34,188 bases of DNA from DASUXA01 sp036378155. Its GTDB lineage: Bacteria > Actinomycetota > Actinomycetes > Mycobacteriales > Micromonosporaceae. Each line of letters opens with the position of its first letter. Within the stretch, counting starts at the first letter, position 1. Under the pieces are notes generated by a model, which did no database searches, was not told where the DNA came from, and saw nothing but the letters and a program-made list of their open reading frames with translations. Position numbers and translations under genes: made by a program. Positions 25,932 through 34,188 of the stretch are shown in pieces. The stretch is taken from contig DASUXA010000101.1 in assembly GCA_036378155.1 (NCBI GenBank), forward strand, positions 1-34,188, given 5' to 3'.

Positions 25932-26713
25932 GGTCGGTCGTGGACGGTGCGGCGGTACGACTGGACGGGATCGGCAAGCGCATGGCGCGCACCGGCGACG
26001 ACGTGCTGGCGGACGTGAACGTGACGGTCGGGCCGAACGAGTCGGTGGCGATCGTCGGCCCGAGCGGTGTCGGCAAGTCCACCCTGCTCAACGTGGTCGC
26101 CGGGCTGATCAGCGCGGACCGTGGCGAGGCGTACGTGGACGGGCGCCCGGTGACCGGACCCGACCCGAGGGTCGGCTACCTGACCCAGAAGGACACTTTG
26201 TTCCCGTGGCGTACCGCGCTGCGCAACGTGGAACTGCCGTTGCAGGTGCGCGGGGTGGACCGGCGTACCCGACGCGAGCGTGCCGAGGCGGCGCTGCACC
26301 TGGTCGGGCTGCGCGACGCGGCGCACCGGTACCCGGCGCAACTGTCGGGCGGGATGCGTCGCCGGGTGGCGCTGGCGCGGCTGCTCGTCGCCGAGCCCCG
26401 GGTCCTGCTGCTCGACGAGCCGTTCAGCGCGCTGGACGCGCAGTTGCGGGTCGCGCTGCAAGCCGACCTGGTCGACCTGGTGGAACGCGACCGTCGACCG
26501 ATGCTGCTGGTCACCCACGACCTGGAGGAGGCGATCACGGTCGCCGACCGGGTGCTGGTGCTGCGCGGACGTCCGGCGGCGATCACCGCCGACATCACGA
26601 TCAGCTACCCGCGCCCGCGCGACGTCGCCGCGGTGCGCTTCGACCCGCAGTTCCCGATCCTGCTGCAACGGCTGTGGAAGGAGATCGGCGATGGCGGTGC
26701 TGCCCGACGCTGA
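25928..26713 (+). CDS. ABC transporter ATP-binding protein, SsuB/TauB-like
   Basis: The 261-residue ATPase has Walker A GPSGVGKST, a Q-loop in YLTQKDTLFPW, the signature LSGGMRRR, Walker B LLLDEP and the H-switch VTHDLEEA. This combination, with TQ..LFPW, is typical of nitrate/taurine/sulfonate importer ATPases. Two GTG codons (25928 and 25940) could be the start; the first overlaps the binding-protein stop. The permease gene starts 23 bases before its end. Confidence 0.93.
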   Translation: MRSVVDGAAVRLDGIGKRMARTGDDVLADVNVTVGPNESVAIVGPSGVGKSTLLNVVAGLISADRGEAYVDGRPVTGPDPRVGYLTQKDTLFPWRTALRNVELPLQVRGVDRRTRRERAEAALHLVGLRDAAHRYPAQLSGGMRRRVALARLLVAEPRVLLLDEPFSALDAQLRVALQADLVDLVERDRRPMLLVTHDLEEAITVADRVLVLRGRPAAITADITISYPRPRDVAAVRFDPQFPILLQRLWKEIGDGGAARR

Positions 26714-27542
26714 CGTCGAATCGACCGGCGCGCCGACGGTACCCGTACCGGCGCGGGACCGTGCCCGACCGAACGTGTCCCTGTTCGGCGGTCGGGTGCT
26801 GGTCACCGTGGCGGTGCTGGCGCTGTGGGAACTCGCCAGCCGTACCGTGGTCGACCCGTTCTGGATCGGGCGGCCGACCGCCATCGCGGCGGCGCTGGTC
26901 GACTGGGTGCGTACCGGCGTGCTCGCCACCCACCTCGGACCCACCCTCGCCGAGACCGCGATCGGTTTCCTGCTCGGCGGGACGATCGGCGTGGTCCTCG
27001 GCTTCCTGCTGGGGTACCTGCGGGTGCTCGACGCGCTGCTGACCCCGTTCGTGACCGCGGTGTACACCCTGCCGAAGATCGCCCTGGCGCCGCTGGTCCT
27101 GCTGTGGTTCGGCATCGGGTTCAGCGCGAAGGCGGCGCTGTCCGCGCTGCTGGTGTTCTTCCTGGTGTTCTTCAACACGCACGCCGGGGTGCGCGAGGTC
27201 GACCCGGACCTGGTCGACGCGGCGCGGCTGATGGGCGCGTCGCGGGGCAGGCTGCTGCGGTTCGTGTACCTGCCGCACGCCGCCGCCTGGGTGTTCGCCG
27301 GGCTGCGGCTGTCCCTGCCGTACGCGCTGGTCGGAGCGGTGGTGGGGGAGATGCTCGCGGCGAACCGCGGCATCGGGTACCTGCTCGCCACCGCCGCCAA
27401 CCAGTTCGACACCGTGCACGCGTTCGCCGCCCTGGGCGTGCTCATCGCGCTCGGATTGCTGCTCAACGCGGGCGTCTCGGTCGTCGAGGCACGGGTGCAG
27501 CGCTGGCAACCCCAGCGGCTGCACCGCACCGAGGGCTGGTGA
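26691..27542 (+). CDS. ABC transporter permease, SsuC/TauC-like
   Basis: The 283-residue membrane protein has about six helices and the inner-membrane permease EAA-like loop (DAARLMGASRGRLLRFVYLP, about 177-196) that contacts the ATPase. The family is the BPD-type permease of nitrate/taurine/sulfonate systems. The ATG lies within the ATPase gene. The three genes 24873-27542 form one importer unit. Confidence 0.93.
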   Translation: MAVLPDADVESTGAPTVPVPARDRARPNVSLFGGRVLVTVAVLALWELASRTVVDPFWIGRPTAIAAALVDWVRTGVLATHLGPTLAETAIGFLLGGTIGVVLGFLLGYLRVLDALLTPFVTAVYTLPKIALAPLVLLWFGIGFSAKAALSALLVFFLVFFNTHAGVREVDPDLVDAARLMGASRGRLLRFVYLPHAAAWVFAGLRLSLPYALVGAVVGEMLAANRGIGYLLATAANQFDTVHAFAALGVLIALGLLLNAGVSVVEARVQRWQPQRLHRTEGW

Positions 27543-27581
27543 CCGGGCGGTCACCGGCGTGGATACGCAGTGGAGGTTGTC

Positions 27582-28838
27582 ATGTCATATCGGGCACGGG
27601 GCGTCGCGGCGGCGGCGGTGATCGCCTTACTCGGGCTGACGCTGACCGGGTGCGGCGGCAGACGCATCGCCGACGCGCACACCGGCGACGCCGCCGGACA
27701 GGTCGGCGTGGACGTCAAGACGCACACCATCACCATCGGCGCGACCGCCGCGAAGACCGGTTCGTCGGCGGCGTTCTACGAGTCGTCGCTCGGCGCCCAG
27801 GCGATGGTCGCCAAGGTCAACGCGGCCGGCGGGATCAACGGCTGGAAACTCGACTACGTCGTGGTGGACGACGGGTACGAGCCCAACCGCGCGGTGTCCG
27901 GCGTGAAGCAACTGGTCGAACAGGACAACGTGTTCGCCCTGGTCAGCATGTTCGGCACCCCGTCGAACGCGGCGACCATGCCGTACGTGGTGTCCAAGCG
28001 GGTCCCCGACGTCGGGTTCGCCATGCAGACCGGGATCGTCGCCCGGAAGTACCCGGACGCGAAGAACCTGTTCGGCTACATCCCGCCGTACGCCAACCTC
28101 GCCGCGTTCGTGGCGCACTACCTCGCGCAGAGCCACGTCGACGCGGTGTCCCTGGCGTACCAGGACGACGACTCCGGTCAGGGCGCCCAGGCGGGACTGC
28201 GGGCCCAGGCGGGCACCGAGCACGTCAGGATCGGGGTGGAGGTACCGGTACCGACCAGCGCGACCGCCTTCGACGGGTACGCCGGGCGGCTCGCCGCGGC
28301 GAACGCCCCGGCGGTGCTGCTGTGGATGCCGCCCGCCCTGGCGTCCGGCATCATCAAGGCGAGCGCCGCGATCGGGTACCACCCGCGCTGGCTCGCCCCG
28401 TTCTTCGTCCCGATCCCGTCGTTCTTCGACGCGCTCGGACCCCTCGCCGACGGTGTCGAGTTCGAGTCCTGGTTGGAGCCGCTGGACTCCGGCTCCGCGG
28501 GGATGACCGCGTTCCTGGGCGCGATGAGGCAGTACACCTCGGTGCAGAAGCCGTCGATCAACGCCGAACTCGGCTGGATCGGCATGGGCATCTTCGTCGC
28601 CGGGCTGGCCAAGGCGACCGAGGGCGGCAGGACACCCACCCGCCAGGGGCTGATCGACGCGCTGAACAGCGGCGAGACGATCCACCCGGGCGACCTGGCC
28701 ACCGCGGTCAGCTACGGCGAGCAGTCGCGGGTACCGGGCGCCGTGCTGGACCGGATCCTGCGCTGGCACGGCGGCAGGCTCGAGCCGGTGTACGGGCCGA
28801 CCGCCGGCATCTCGCTCCCCGTCGAACTGTTGCGCTGA
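27582..28838 (+). CDS. Branched-chain amino acid-type ABC substrate-binding lipoprotein (LivJ-like)
   Basis: The 418-residue protein has a lipoprotein signal ending LTGC and a periplasmic-binding-protein type I fold of the LivJ/amide-urea class (opening ITIGATAAKTGSSAAFYESSLGAQAMVAKVNAAGGINGW). The ligand is probably an amino acid or amide-like compound. The ATG at 27582 is preferred over GTG 27570 since GGAGG sits 5 bases upstream. Leu16 is encoded by TTA (27627-27629), a codon rare in actinomycetes that depends on the bldA tRNA in Streptomyces, so expression may be developmentally timed. Confidence 0.9.
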   Translation: MSYRARGVAAAAVIALLGLTLTGCGGRRIADAHTGDAAGQVGVDVKTHTITIGATAAKTGSSAAFYESSLGAQAMVAKVNAAGGINGWKLDYVVVDDGYEPNRAVSGVKQLVEQDNVFALVSMFGTPSNAATMPYVVSKRVPDVGFAMQTGIVARKYPDAKNLFGYIPPYANLAAFVAHYLAQSHVDAVSLAYQDDDSGQGAQAGLRAQAGTEHVRIGVEVPVPTSATAFDGYAGRLAAANAPAVLLWMPPALASGIIKASAAIGYHPRWLAPFFVPIPSFFDALGPLADGVEFESWLEPLDSGSAGMTAFLGAMRQYTSVQKPSINAELGWIGMGIFVAGLAKATEGGRTPTRQGLIDALNSGETIHPGDLATAVSYGEQSRVPGAVLDRILRWHGGRLEPVYGPTAGISLPVELLR

Positions 28839-28848
28839 GGAGCCGACG

Positions 28849-30750
28849 ATGATCGGCGTGGTGGTCGGCGGCGTCACGGCGGGATGCCTGTACGCCCTGG
28901 TGGCGCTCGGCCTGATCCTCATCTACCGCACCTCGGGCGCGCTGAACCTGGCTCAGGGCGCCACCGCCACCGCCGGAGCGTTCGCCGTGTTCTGGCTGCA
29001 CGGCTCGCTCGGGGTACCGGTCGGGTTGGCGGTACCGGCGGGGGTGCTCGCCGCCGCCGGACTGAACCTCGCCGTGTACGGGGTGTGCGTGTACCGGTTG
29101 GAGCGGCGCGGCGCGGACCTGCACGCCACGCTCGTGTCCACGCTCGGCGCCACGCTGATCATCGGTGGGCTGCTGGAGGTGGCGCTCGGGTACGACCCGC
29201 GCACGCTGCACCTGTTCGACGGGGTACCGGGACCGTCGGTCGCCGGTGTGCGCATCCCGCCGGTCGCCCTGCTCATCGTGGCGTCCGCGTTGGCGGCGTT
29301 CACCGTGCTGGCGGTCGTGCTGTACCGCACCCGGTTGGGGCTGGTGCTGCGGATGGGCGCCAGCGACCCCCGGTTGACCGAGTTGAGCGGGGTGAGCACC
29401 ACGCTGCTGCGGGCGGTGGTGTGGGCCGTGGCCGGCGCGTTGAGCGGCTGGGGCGTGATGCTGTTCAGCGCGTACCAGACGCTGAGCACCGCAATGATGG
29501 AGGCGCTGCTGCTGTCCAGCGCGGTCGCGGCGTCCTGGGGCGCGTTCCGCAACATCCCGCTGACCCTCGGCGGCGCGGTCGGTCTCGGCGTCACGACCAG
29601 CCTCGTGCAACGGTTCGTCCCGGTGGTCCTGGTCTCCTCGATCTCGCTGGTCCTGCTTGTCGTGGTGTTCCTGCTGTGGCAGCGCCGGCAGGGCGCGGTA
29701 CGGGTGCGCGCGGCGTCGCTGTCCGCACGGCATCCCCGGCTGACCGTCAAACGGGTCCGCTGGCTGCCGAAGGTCGAGGTCGCGGCGCTGGTCGTCGCGG
29801 GGCTCGCGGTGTGGTGGTACGGCACGGACTACCACCTGAGTCTGCTGAGGTTCCTGGTCGCGACGATGATCGCGGTGACCGGGGTGGCGACGGCGCTGCG
29901 CTACGGGCACCGGCTCAACCTCGCCGCGGGCGGGCAGATGCTGATCGGCGCGTACCTCGGCGGCATCCTGTCCCGGCACCTGCCGGTCCTCGTCGCGATC
30001 GCGCTGGCGGTGGCGGCGACCGCGCTGCTCGGTACCCTGCTCGGGGCGCTCACCGTGGGGCTGGAGGCGATCTACTACGCCACGATCACGCTGGTCGTCA
30101 CCGCGGCGGTACCGGAACTGGTCATGCTGGGCGACCGGTGGACCGGCGGCGCGCACGGCATGACCCTGCCGCCGCTGCCCGACCCGTTCAGCGTCGCCGG
30201 CATCGGACTGCTCACCCCGCTGCTGGTGCTGCTGGGCGGCGCGGTGCTGGCCGGGTACTACGGGTACGGGCTGTCGCCGCTCGGCGCGCGGGCGCTCGCC
30301 GGCGCCACCGACCGGTCCCTCGCCGAGGCGAGCGGGCTGAACCCGGTCGCCGCGTTCCTCACCGTCGAGGCGGTCTCGGCGGCGCTGCTCGGACTCGCCG
30401 GCGCGCTGCTCGCCTTCGACATCGGGTACGTCGGACCGTCGCAGTGGGGACTCGGGTACACCCTGCTGCTGGTCGGCGCGGTGCTGATCGGCGGCGGGTG
30501 GAGCGCCACCGGGCTGGCCACGGCGACCGCCGTGATCGGGCTGGTACCCACCCTGGTCGGCAACCTCGCCGGCTGGCCGCCGGTGATCTTCGGCGCGCTG
30601 CTGGTCGTGCTGATCCTGTTCGCCCCGGACGGGGTGGACGGCGTGTACGGCGGGCTCGCCCGCACCCGCTCGTCCCGCCGCGATCCCGGCGGCGCCGACC
30701 CGGCCCGCGCTGCCGCCGCGCCGGCTCCCGCGGAGGTGAGCGGTGTCTGA
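28849..30750 (+). CDS. Fused LivH-LivM permease of the LivJ-type transporter
   Basis: The 633-residue protein joins both permease halves. The first (about 1-290) is LivH-like, with GGVTAGCLYALVALGLILIYRTSGALNLAQG; the second (about 320-600) is LivM-like, with LRYGHRLNLAAGGQMLIGAYLGG and repeated hydrophobic helices. Such fusions are known in actinomycetes. AGGAG precedes the ATG, 10 bases after the binding-protein stop. The end overlaps the LivG-like gene. Confidence 0.92.
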   Translation: MIGVVVGGVTAGCLYALVALGLILIYRTSGALNLAQGATATAGAFAVFWLHGSLGVPVGLAVPAGVLAAAGLNLAVYGVCVYRLERRGADLHATLVSTLGATLIIGGLLEVALGYDPRTLHLFDGVPGPSVAGVRIPPVALLIVASALAAFTVLAVVLYRTRLGLVLRMGASDPRLTELSGVSTTLLRAVVWAVAGALSGWGVMLFSAYQTLSTAMMEALLLSSAVAASWGAFRNIPLTLGGAVGLGVTTSLVQRFVPVVLVSSISLVLLVVVFLLWQRRQGAVRVRAASLSARHPRLTVKRVRWLPKVEVAALVVAGLAVWWYGTDYHLSLLRFLVATMIAVTGVATALRYGHRLNLAAGGQMLIGAYLGGILSRHLPVLVAIALAVAATALLGTLLGALTVGLEAIYYATITLVVTAAVPELVMLGDRWTGGAHGMTLPPLPDPFSVAGIGLLTPLLVLLGGAVLAGYYGYGLSPLGARALAGATDRSLAEASGLNPVAAFLTVEAVSAALLGLAGALLAFDIGYVGPSQWGLGYTLLLVGAVLIGGGWSATGLATATAVIGLVPTLVGNLAGWPPVIFGALLVVLILFAPDGVDGVYGGLARTRSSRRDPGGADPARAAAAPAPAEVSGV

Positions 30751-31444
30751 CTCCCGACTGGTGCTGCGGGACGTGACGGTACGGTTCGGCGGCAACACCG
30801 CCCTGGACGCCGTCACCCTGACCGCCGACGCTCCGGTGACCGGCATCGTCGGCCCGAACGGCGCCGGCAAGACGACGCTGCTCAACGTGGTCGCCGGGTT
30901 CGTCCGCCCGCAGACCGGCAGTGTCCGGCTCGGTACCCGGGAACTCGGCGACCTCGCCCCGCACCGGCGCGCCCGCGCCGGCGTGGGGCGCACGTTCCAG
31001 CATCCGGTGCTGGTACCGATGCTCACCGTCGCGGAGAGCCTGCGGCTCGCCGCGCGGCGCGGCGGCGACGGGATGACCGTCACCGACGTCGTCGACCTGC
31101 TCGGTCTCGGACCGTGGCTGGACCGGGACGCGCACGTGCTGCCGTACGGGGTGCGCAAGGCGGTCGACATCGGCCGCGCCCTGGTCGGCGGTCCCCGCGT
31201 GCTGCTGTGCGACGAACCGCTGTCCGGGCTGGACGATGCGGCTCGCGACGTCACGGTCCAGGTGCTCAGGACGGTGGCGCGGCGGGGCGTACGACTGGTC
31301 GTCATCGAGCACGATCTGGCCCGCATCGCCGCGCTCGCCCAGTGCCTGGTGGTCCTGGACGCGGGGCAGGTGGTCACCGTCGGCGAGCCGGCGGACGTGC
31401 TCGCCGACGAGCGGGTCCGAGCCGCGTACACCGGAACCTTGTGA
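30743..31444 (+). CDS. LivG-like ABC ATPase
   Basis: The 233-residue ATPase has Walker A GPNGAGKTT, the signature region LPYGVRKAVDI (a variant of LSYGxQR), Walker B LLCDEP (usually LLLDEP), and IEHDL as H-switch. It would pair with the LivF-like protein to power the fused permease. A GTG start overlaps the preceding stop by 8 bases. Confidence 0.92.
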   Translation: MSDSRLVLRDVTVRFGGNTALDAVTLTADAPVTGIVGPNGAGKTTLLNVVAGFVRPQTGSVRLGTRELGDLAPHRRARAGVGRTFQHPVLVPMLTVAESLRLAARRGGDGMTVTDVVDLLGLGPWLDRDAHVLPYGVRKAVDIGRALVGGPRVLLCDEPLSGLDDAARDVTVQVLRTVARRGVRLVVIEHDLARIAALAQCLVVLDAGQVVTVGEPADVLADERVRAAYTGTL

Positions 31445-31454
31445 GGCGAGACAG

Positions 31455-32117
31455 ATGCTGCAGGTACGCGATCTGACCGTGCACTACGGCGGCGCGCTCG
31501 CGCTGCGCGACGTCCACGTCGAGGTACCCGAGGGCCGGTGCGTCGCCGTGCTCGGTCGCAACGGCGCCGGCAAGACGACTCTGCTGCGCGCGATCAGCGG
31601 GCTGGTCGCGCCGTCCGCGGGGGAGGTGCGGTGGAACGGTCGCCGGCTGGGTCCGCATCCCGCCCGGCTCGCGGCGGCCGGGCTGCGGTTCGTACCCGAG
31701 TCGGGCAACACGTTCCCGGACCTGACGGTGGCGGAGAACCTGCGTACCGGCGCGCCGTGGCTGACGCCGGCGGTGCTGCGCGAGCGGGTCGAGCAGGTGC
31801 TCGCCGAGCTGCCCATCCTGCGCCGCCTGTGGGACCGGCGCGCCGGTCTGCTCAGCGGCGGAGAACGTCAGGCGCTGGCGGTGGGCCGCGCTCTGGTCGG
31901 TCGACCGTCGCTGCTGCTGGTCGACGAGCCGAGCCTGGGGCTGGCCCCGGCGATGGCGACCGAGATGCTGCGGGTACTGCGCCGGGTGACCAAACGCGAC
32001 GGTGTCACCGTGCTGCTCGCCGAGCAGAAGGTCGAACTGGCGACGGAAGTCGCCGACCATGTGGTGTACCTCGATGCCGGGCGAATTGGCGATAGGCAAA
32101 CAATCGACGGTCCGTAA
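31455..32117 (+). CDS. LivF-like ABC ATPase
   Basis: The 220-residue ATPase has Walker A GRNGAGKTT, signature LSGGERQ, Walker B LLLVDEPSLGLAP and the LLAEQK segment typical of LivF. It starts 10 bases after livG-like and ends the transporter operon. The longer open frame upstream reads through livG-like and is not used. Confidence 0.92.
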   Translation: MLQVRDLTVHYGGALALRDVHVEVPEGRCVAVLGRNGAGKTTLLRAISGLVAPSAGEVRWNGRRLGPHPARLAAAGLRFVPESGNTFPDLTVAENLRTGAPWLTPAVLRERVEQVLAELPILRRLWDRRAGLLSGGERQALAVGRALVGRPSLLLVDEPSLGLAPAMATEMLRVLRRVTKRDGVTVLLAEQKVELATEVADHVVYLDAGRIGDRQTIDGP

Positions 32118-32221
32118 GCGGGCGAGCGCTTAATGTATCCTGCCGGGTGAGGAAATGCGGAGGACGTACCTGAAAGTCCTTACGTTGGCGGCAGTCCCGC
32201 GTCGAACTGTGAGGAGGCTAA

Positions 32222-32941
32222 ATGCCGACTCGTCGATCGCCCACGCCATTGCCGACTCTTGACGTCGTCGAGGTTGAGGCGCGGGTACTCGTCGTCAGCG
32301 AGCACGCGTTCCTACGGTGGGGGTTGCGCGCCGCCATCGAAGGTCATCGCCGCGCCTGTGTGGTGGGGGAGGCGACCGACGTACCGACGGCGCTGGAGAG
32401 CATCACCCAGATGCGCCCCAATGTCGTGGTCACCGACGTGCTGCCGGACTGCGGGTCGCCCGCGTCGTGCGGGCTGCGGTCGATGGCGAACGCGGTCAGC
32501 GCGCTGCACGAGACCGGCGGCGTGCTCCTGCTGGTCGACGACCGGCACGAGGAGCAGCTCGCGTCGGTACCGCCGCAGGTGAGCCGGCTGCACCTGCGCG
32601 ACGCCACACCGGGCGCGCTGCGTGCCAGCGTGGTGATGTTGGCGACCGGGTACAATTTGGCGCCGCGCGGCGCGTCGACCCCGGTGCCGCCGACCGTGAA
32701 CGTGGCGTCGGTGCGGCGGCTCGCCAACGGCGCGCTGGTCCGCCTCACCCCTCGCGAGTCCGAGGTGTTCGCGCTGGTCGTCAATGGACTGAACAATGTG
32801 GAGATCGCGAGGAAATTGACGGTCAGCGAAAGCACGGTCAAGTCGCACGTCCAGAATCTGCTCACCAAGCTGGGATTGCGGGACCGGGTGCACGCGGTGA
32901 TCTACGCGTACGAGAACGGCATGGTCAGCCGCACGCCATGA
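32222..32941 (+). CDS. LuxR/NarL-type transcriptional regulator with an atypical receiver domain
   Basis: The 239-residue protein has an N-terminal receiver-like region (20-150) and a C-terminal LuxR helix-turn-helix (about 172-232; LTPRESEVFALVVNGLNNVEIARKLTVSESTVKSH). The receiver keeps a candidate phospho-acceptor (D72 in VVVTDVLPD) but the usual acidic pair reads SE (S26, E27) and no sensor kinase gene is adjacent, so it may act without phosphorylation. GAGGAGG at 32211-32217 precedes the ATG. A 104-base gap separates it from the transporter, and an A/T-rich CTTAATGTATCC (about 32129-32140) may hold its promoter. It is the only regulator inside the plus-strand cluster and the likely pathway regulator. 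Confidence 0.9.
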   Translation: MPTRRSPTPLPTLDVVEVEARVLVVSEHAFLRWGLRAAIEGHRRACVVGEATDVPTALESITQMRPNVVVTDVLPDCGSPASCGLRSMANAVSALHETGGVLLLVDDRHEEQLASVPPQVSRLHLRDATPGALRASVVMLATGYNLAPRGASTPVPPTVNVASVRRLANGALVRLTPRESEVFALVVNGLNNVEIARKLTVSESTVKSHVQNLLTKLGLRDRVHAVIYAYENGMVSRTP

Positions 32942-32968
32942 CCGCCGTGCGCGACGGCGGCGGTCGGT

Positions 32969-34003
32969 CTACCAGCGGTACCGGGGATCGGCCAGCGCGG
33001 CGTGCAGCCGCAGCAGGTCGCAGAACGTGTCGGGGTGCCCGCCGTCGGCTGCCGGCAACCGACCCACGCCGCACGGCGTCGCCAGACCGAACCGGGGTAC
33101 CGCCGGTGCGGCGGCGGCGATCAGCCGCTGGGCGGTCGCCGAGCCGCCGGGCAGGGTGATCAAGCCGAGGTACAACTCCGTCGCCTCGGGCAGGTCCAGG
33201 TCGCGCAGCGGCTCGAACCACGCCGCGTCGGCGTGCGCCGGTACCGGCAGGTGCAGCCAGGTCACCGGGCGTCGCACGTCGCGCAACAGGGTCCGGGCGA
33301 CCAGGGCGAGAACGCCGGCGTCCGCCGGGGGACGGTACCCGGACCGGCGCGGATCGCCGTAGCACAGGTGGTACCCCAGTTCGACGTCCTCGGGGACCTC
33401 GCTGCCCAACTGGACCAGCTTCGCCATCACCCGAGCCTCGACCGCGGCCGGTACCCGAGGCTCGACGTCGAACACCTTGAACATCTCGACTGCCACGTCC
33501 CACTGGATCGCCAGGTCGTGGTCCGGTACCGCGGCGCGTATCGCGTCGATCTCGCGGCGCAGCGCGTCGTGGTACGCGGGCAGTACCGCGTCCCACGCCG
33601 ACTCCTCGAGGTTCAGCGCCACCACCGCCAGCGGGGTGGGCAGCGACACCTGCAGTCGTACGTCCGGCGCCAGGATGCCGTCGGCGCGCAGCGCGCCGAG
33701 CACCTGGTACGCCTGTGCCGCCGCCTCGGCATAACCGAGCGCCGGGAACGTCAACGGGGTGCCGGCGTGCCGCTCCGGCCGGTACCGGAAGGTCGCCTTG
33801 CCCAGGCTCGGCATCCGCTGGAACGCCGGGTGCTCGTCGAACGTCCGCGCCTGCCACCGCGCCCAGCGCGATCGTGGCCCCGGCTCGCCGTCCGGTACCC
33901 GGCGCAGCCACGGCCCGAGGTGGGAGGCGACGGTTCGCATCGCCTCGTCGGCGGAGCGCAGCGGCATGCTCCCGCACAGCAGCGCGCCAGATGGTCGCGG
34001 CAC
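32969..34003 (-). CDS. Single-domain MetE-like (core-MetE) protein
   Basis: The 344-residue protein resembles the C-terminal catalytic barrel of cobalamin-independent methionine synthase, with no N-terminal half. Candidate zinc ligands are H212 and C214 in GYHLCYGD (HxC as in MetE) and C311 in TPCG. The overall similarity is modest, so a related methyl- or thiol-transfer reaction is also possible. A GTG at 34003 follows a strong AAGGAGGG site. It lies 35 bases downstream of metK on the same strand, suggesting co-transcription, and converges with the LuxR gene. If it methylates homocysteine, it would regenerate Met for MetK. Confidence 0.7.
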   Translation of the reverse strand: MPRPSGALLCGSMPLRSADEAMRTVASHLGPWLRRVPDGEPGPRSRWARWQARTFDEHPAFQRMPSLGKATFRYRPERHAGTPLTFPALGYAEAAAQAYQVLGALRADGILAPDVRLQVSLPTPLAVVALNLEESAWDAVLPAYHDALRREIDAIRAAVPDHDLAIQWDVAVEMFKVFDVEPRVPAAVEARVMAKLVQLGSEVPEDVELGYHLCYGDPRRSGYRPPADAGVLALVARTLLRDVRRPVTWLHLPVPAHADAAWFEPLRDLDLPEATELYLGLITLPGGSATAQRLIAAAAPAVPRFGLATPCGVGRLPAADGGHPDTFCDLLRLHAALADPRYRW

Positions 34004-34038
34004 GAACCCTCCTTTCGGGACGCCTGCGCCGTCCCGGC

Positions 34039-34188
34039 TCAGGCGGTCACGGCGGCTTTGAGGTCGTCGGTGCGGTTGGTGTGTTCCCAGGTCAGTTCGG
34101 GGAGTTCCCGGCCGAAGTGGCCGTAGGCGGCGGTGGTCTGGTAGATCGGGCGTAGCAGGTCCAGATCCCGGATGATCGCCGCCGGGCG
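34039..34188 (-). CDS. metK: S-adenosylmethionine synthetase, C-terminal part (runs off the window)
   Basis: The last 49 codons are present: PAAIIRDLDLLRPIY, AAYGHFGRELPELTW and a closing DLKAAVTA, a distinctive MetK C-terminus. MetK makes SAM from methionine and ATP. The 5' end lies beyond base 34188. Its partner here is a MetE-like gene rather than the usual coaBC/priA neighbours, so it may be a second, pathway-dedicated copy. Confidence 0.93.
   Translation of the reverse strand, partial: RPAAIIRDLDLLRPIYQTTAAYGHFGRELPELTWEHTNRTDDLKAAVTA

Overview
The window is very GC-rich DNA from an actinomycete, most likely a filamentous or rare one. The support is strong G/C third-position bias, rare TTA codons, a SelB, a DivIVA/Scy-like coiled-coil protein, a DUF574-type methyltransferase and an ECF sigma/YCII pair. 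Valine codon GTA and glycine/arginine codons ending in T are used repeatedly where they create GTAC or GGTACC, a striking signature of this genome. The genus cannot be fixed from the sequence alone.

Layout. 1-10.4 kb is ordinary chromosome: selB, a compositionally odd inositol-monophosphatase-like gene, a CDF metal transporter, a DivIVA-like coiled-coil gene, a small membrane protein, a SAM methyltransferase, a metallophosphoesterase, a frameshifted alpha/beta hydrolase, and a TetR regulator divergent from a GNAT acetyltransferase across a perfect palindrome. 10.5-13.8 kb holds a paralogous pheS-pheT pair that is not of the usual actinobacterial type and has a rebuilt amino-acid pocket. It converges on an ECF sigma factor (frameshifted) with its YCII partner (13.8-15.4 kb).

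15.9-32.9 kb is the most interesting part, a long, tightly packed plus-strand gene set. A CysH-type APS/PAPS reductase (sulfite source) is followed by a LeuA/homocitrate-synthase-like condensing enzyme, a methyltransferase, LeuC- and LeuD-like isomerase subunits, a divergent ComA (phosphosulfolactate synthase)-like enzyme, a TsaC/YrdC-like enzyme, S-adenosylhomocysteine hydrolase and an alpha/beta hydrolase. Then come two ABC systems (NitT/TauT/SsuABC-like and LivJ-HM-G-F-like) and a LuxR-type regulator. After it, on the minus strand, are the end of metK and a single-domain MetE-like gene. metK, methyltransferase, sahH and the MetE-like protein would close a local methyl cycle.

Working interpretation (inference). 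This looks like a small non-NRPS/PKS biosynthetic cluster for a sulfonated and methylated small molecule. Sulfite from CysH would be added to an enolpyruvate-type acceptor by the ComA-like enzyme; LeuA/LeuCD-like enzymes would perform an acetyl-CoA-dependent chain extension and isomerisation, as the analogous enzymes do in phosphonate pathways; a methyl transfer would be supported by dedicated SAM recycling. The altered PheRS paralogue could give self-resistance to a phenylalanine-like product or act on a different amino acid. No product is known to me for this gene combination.
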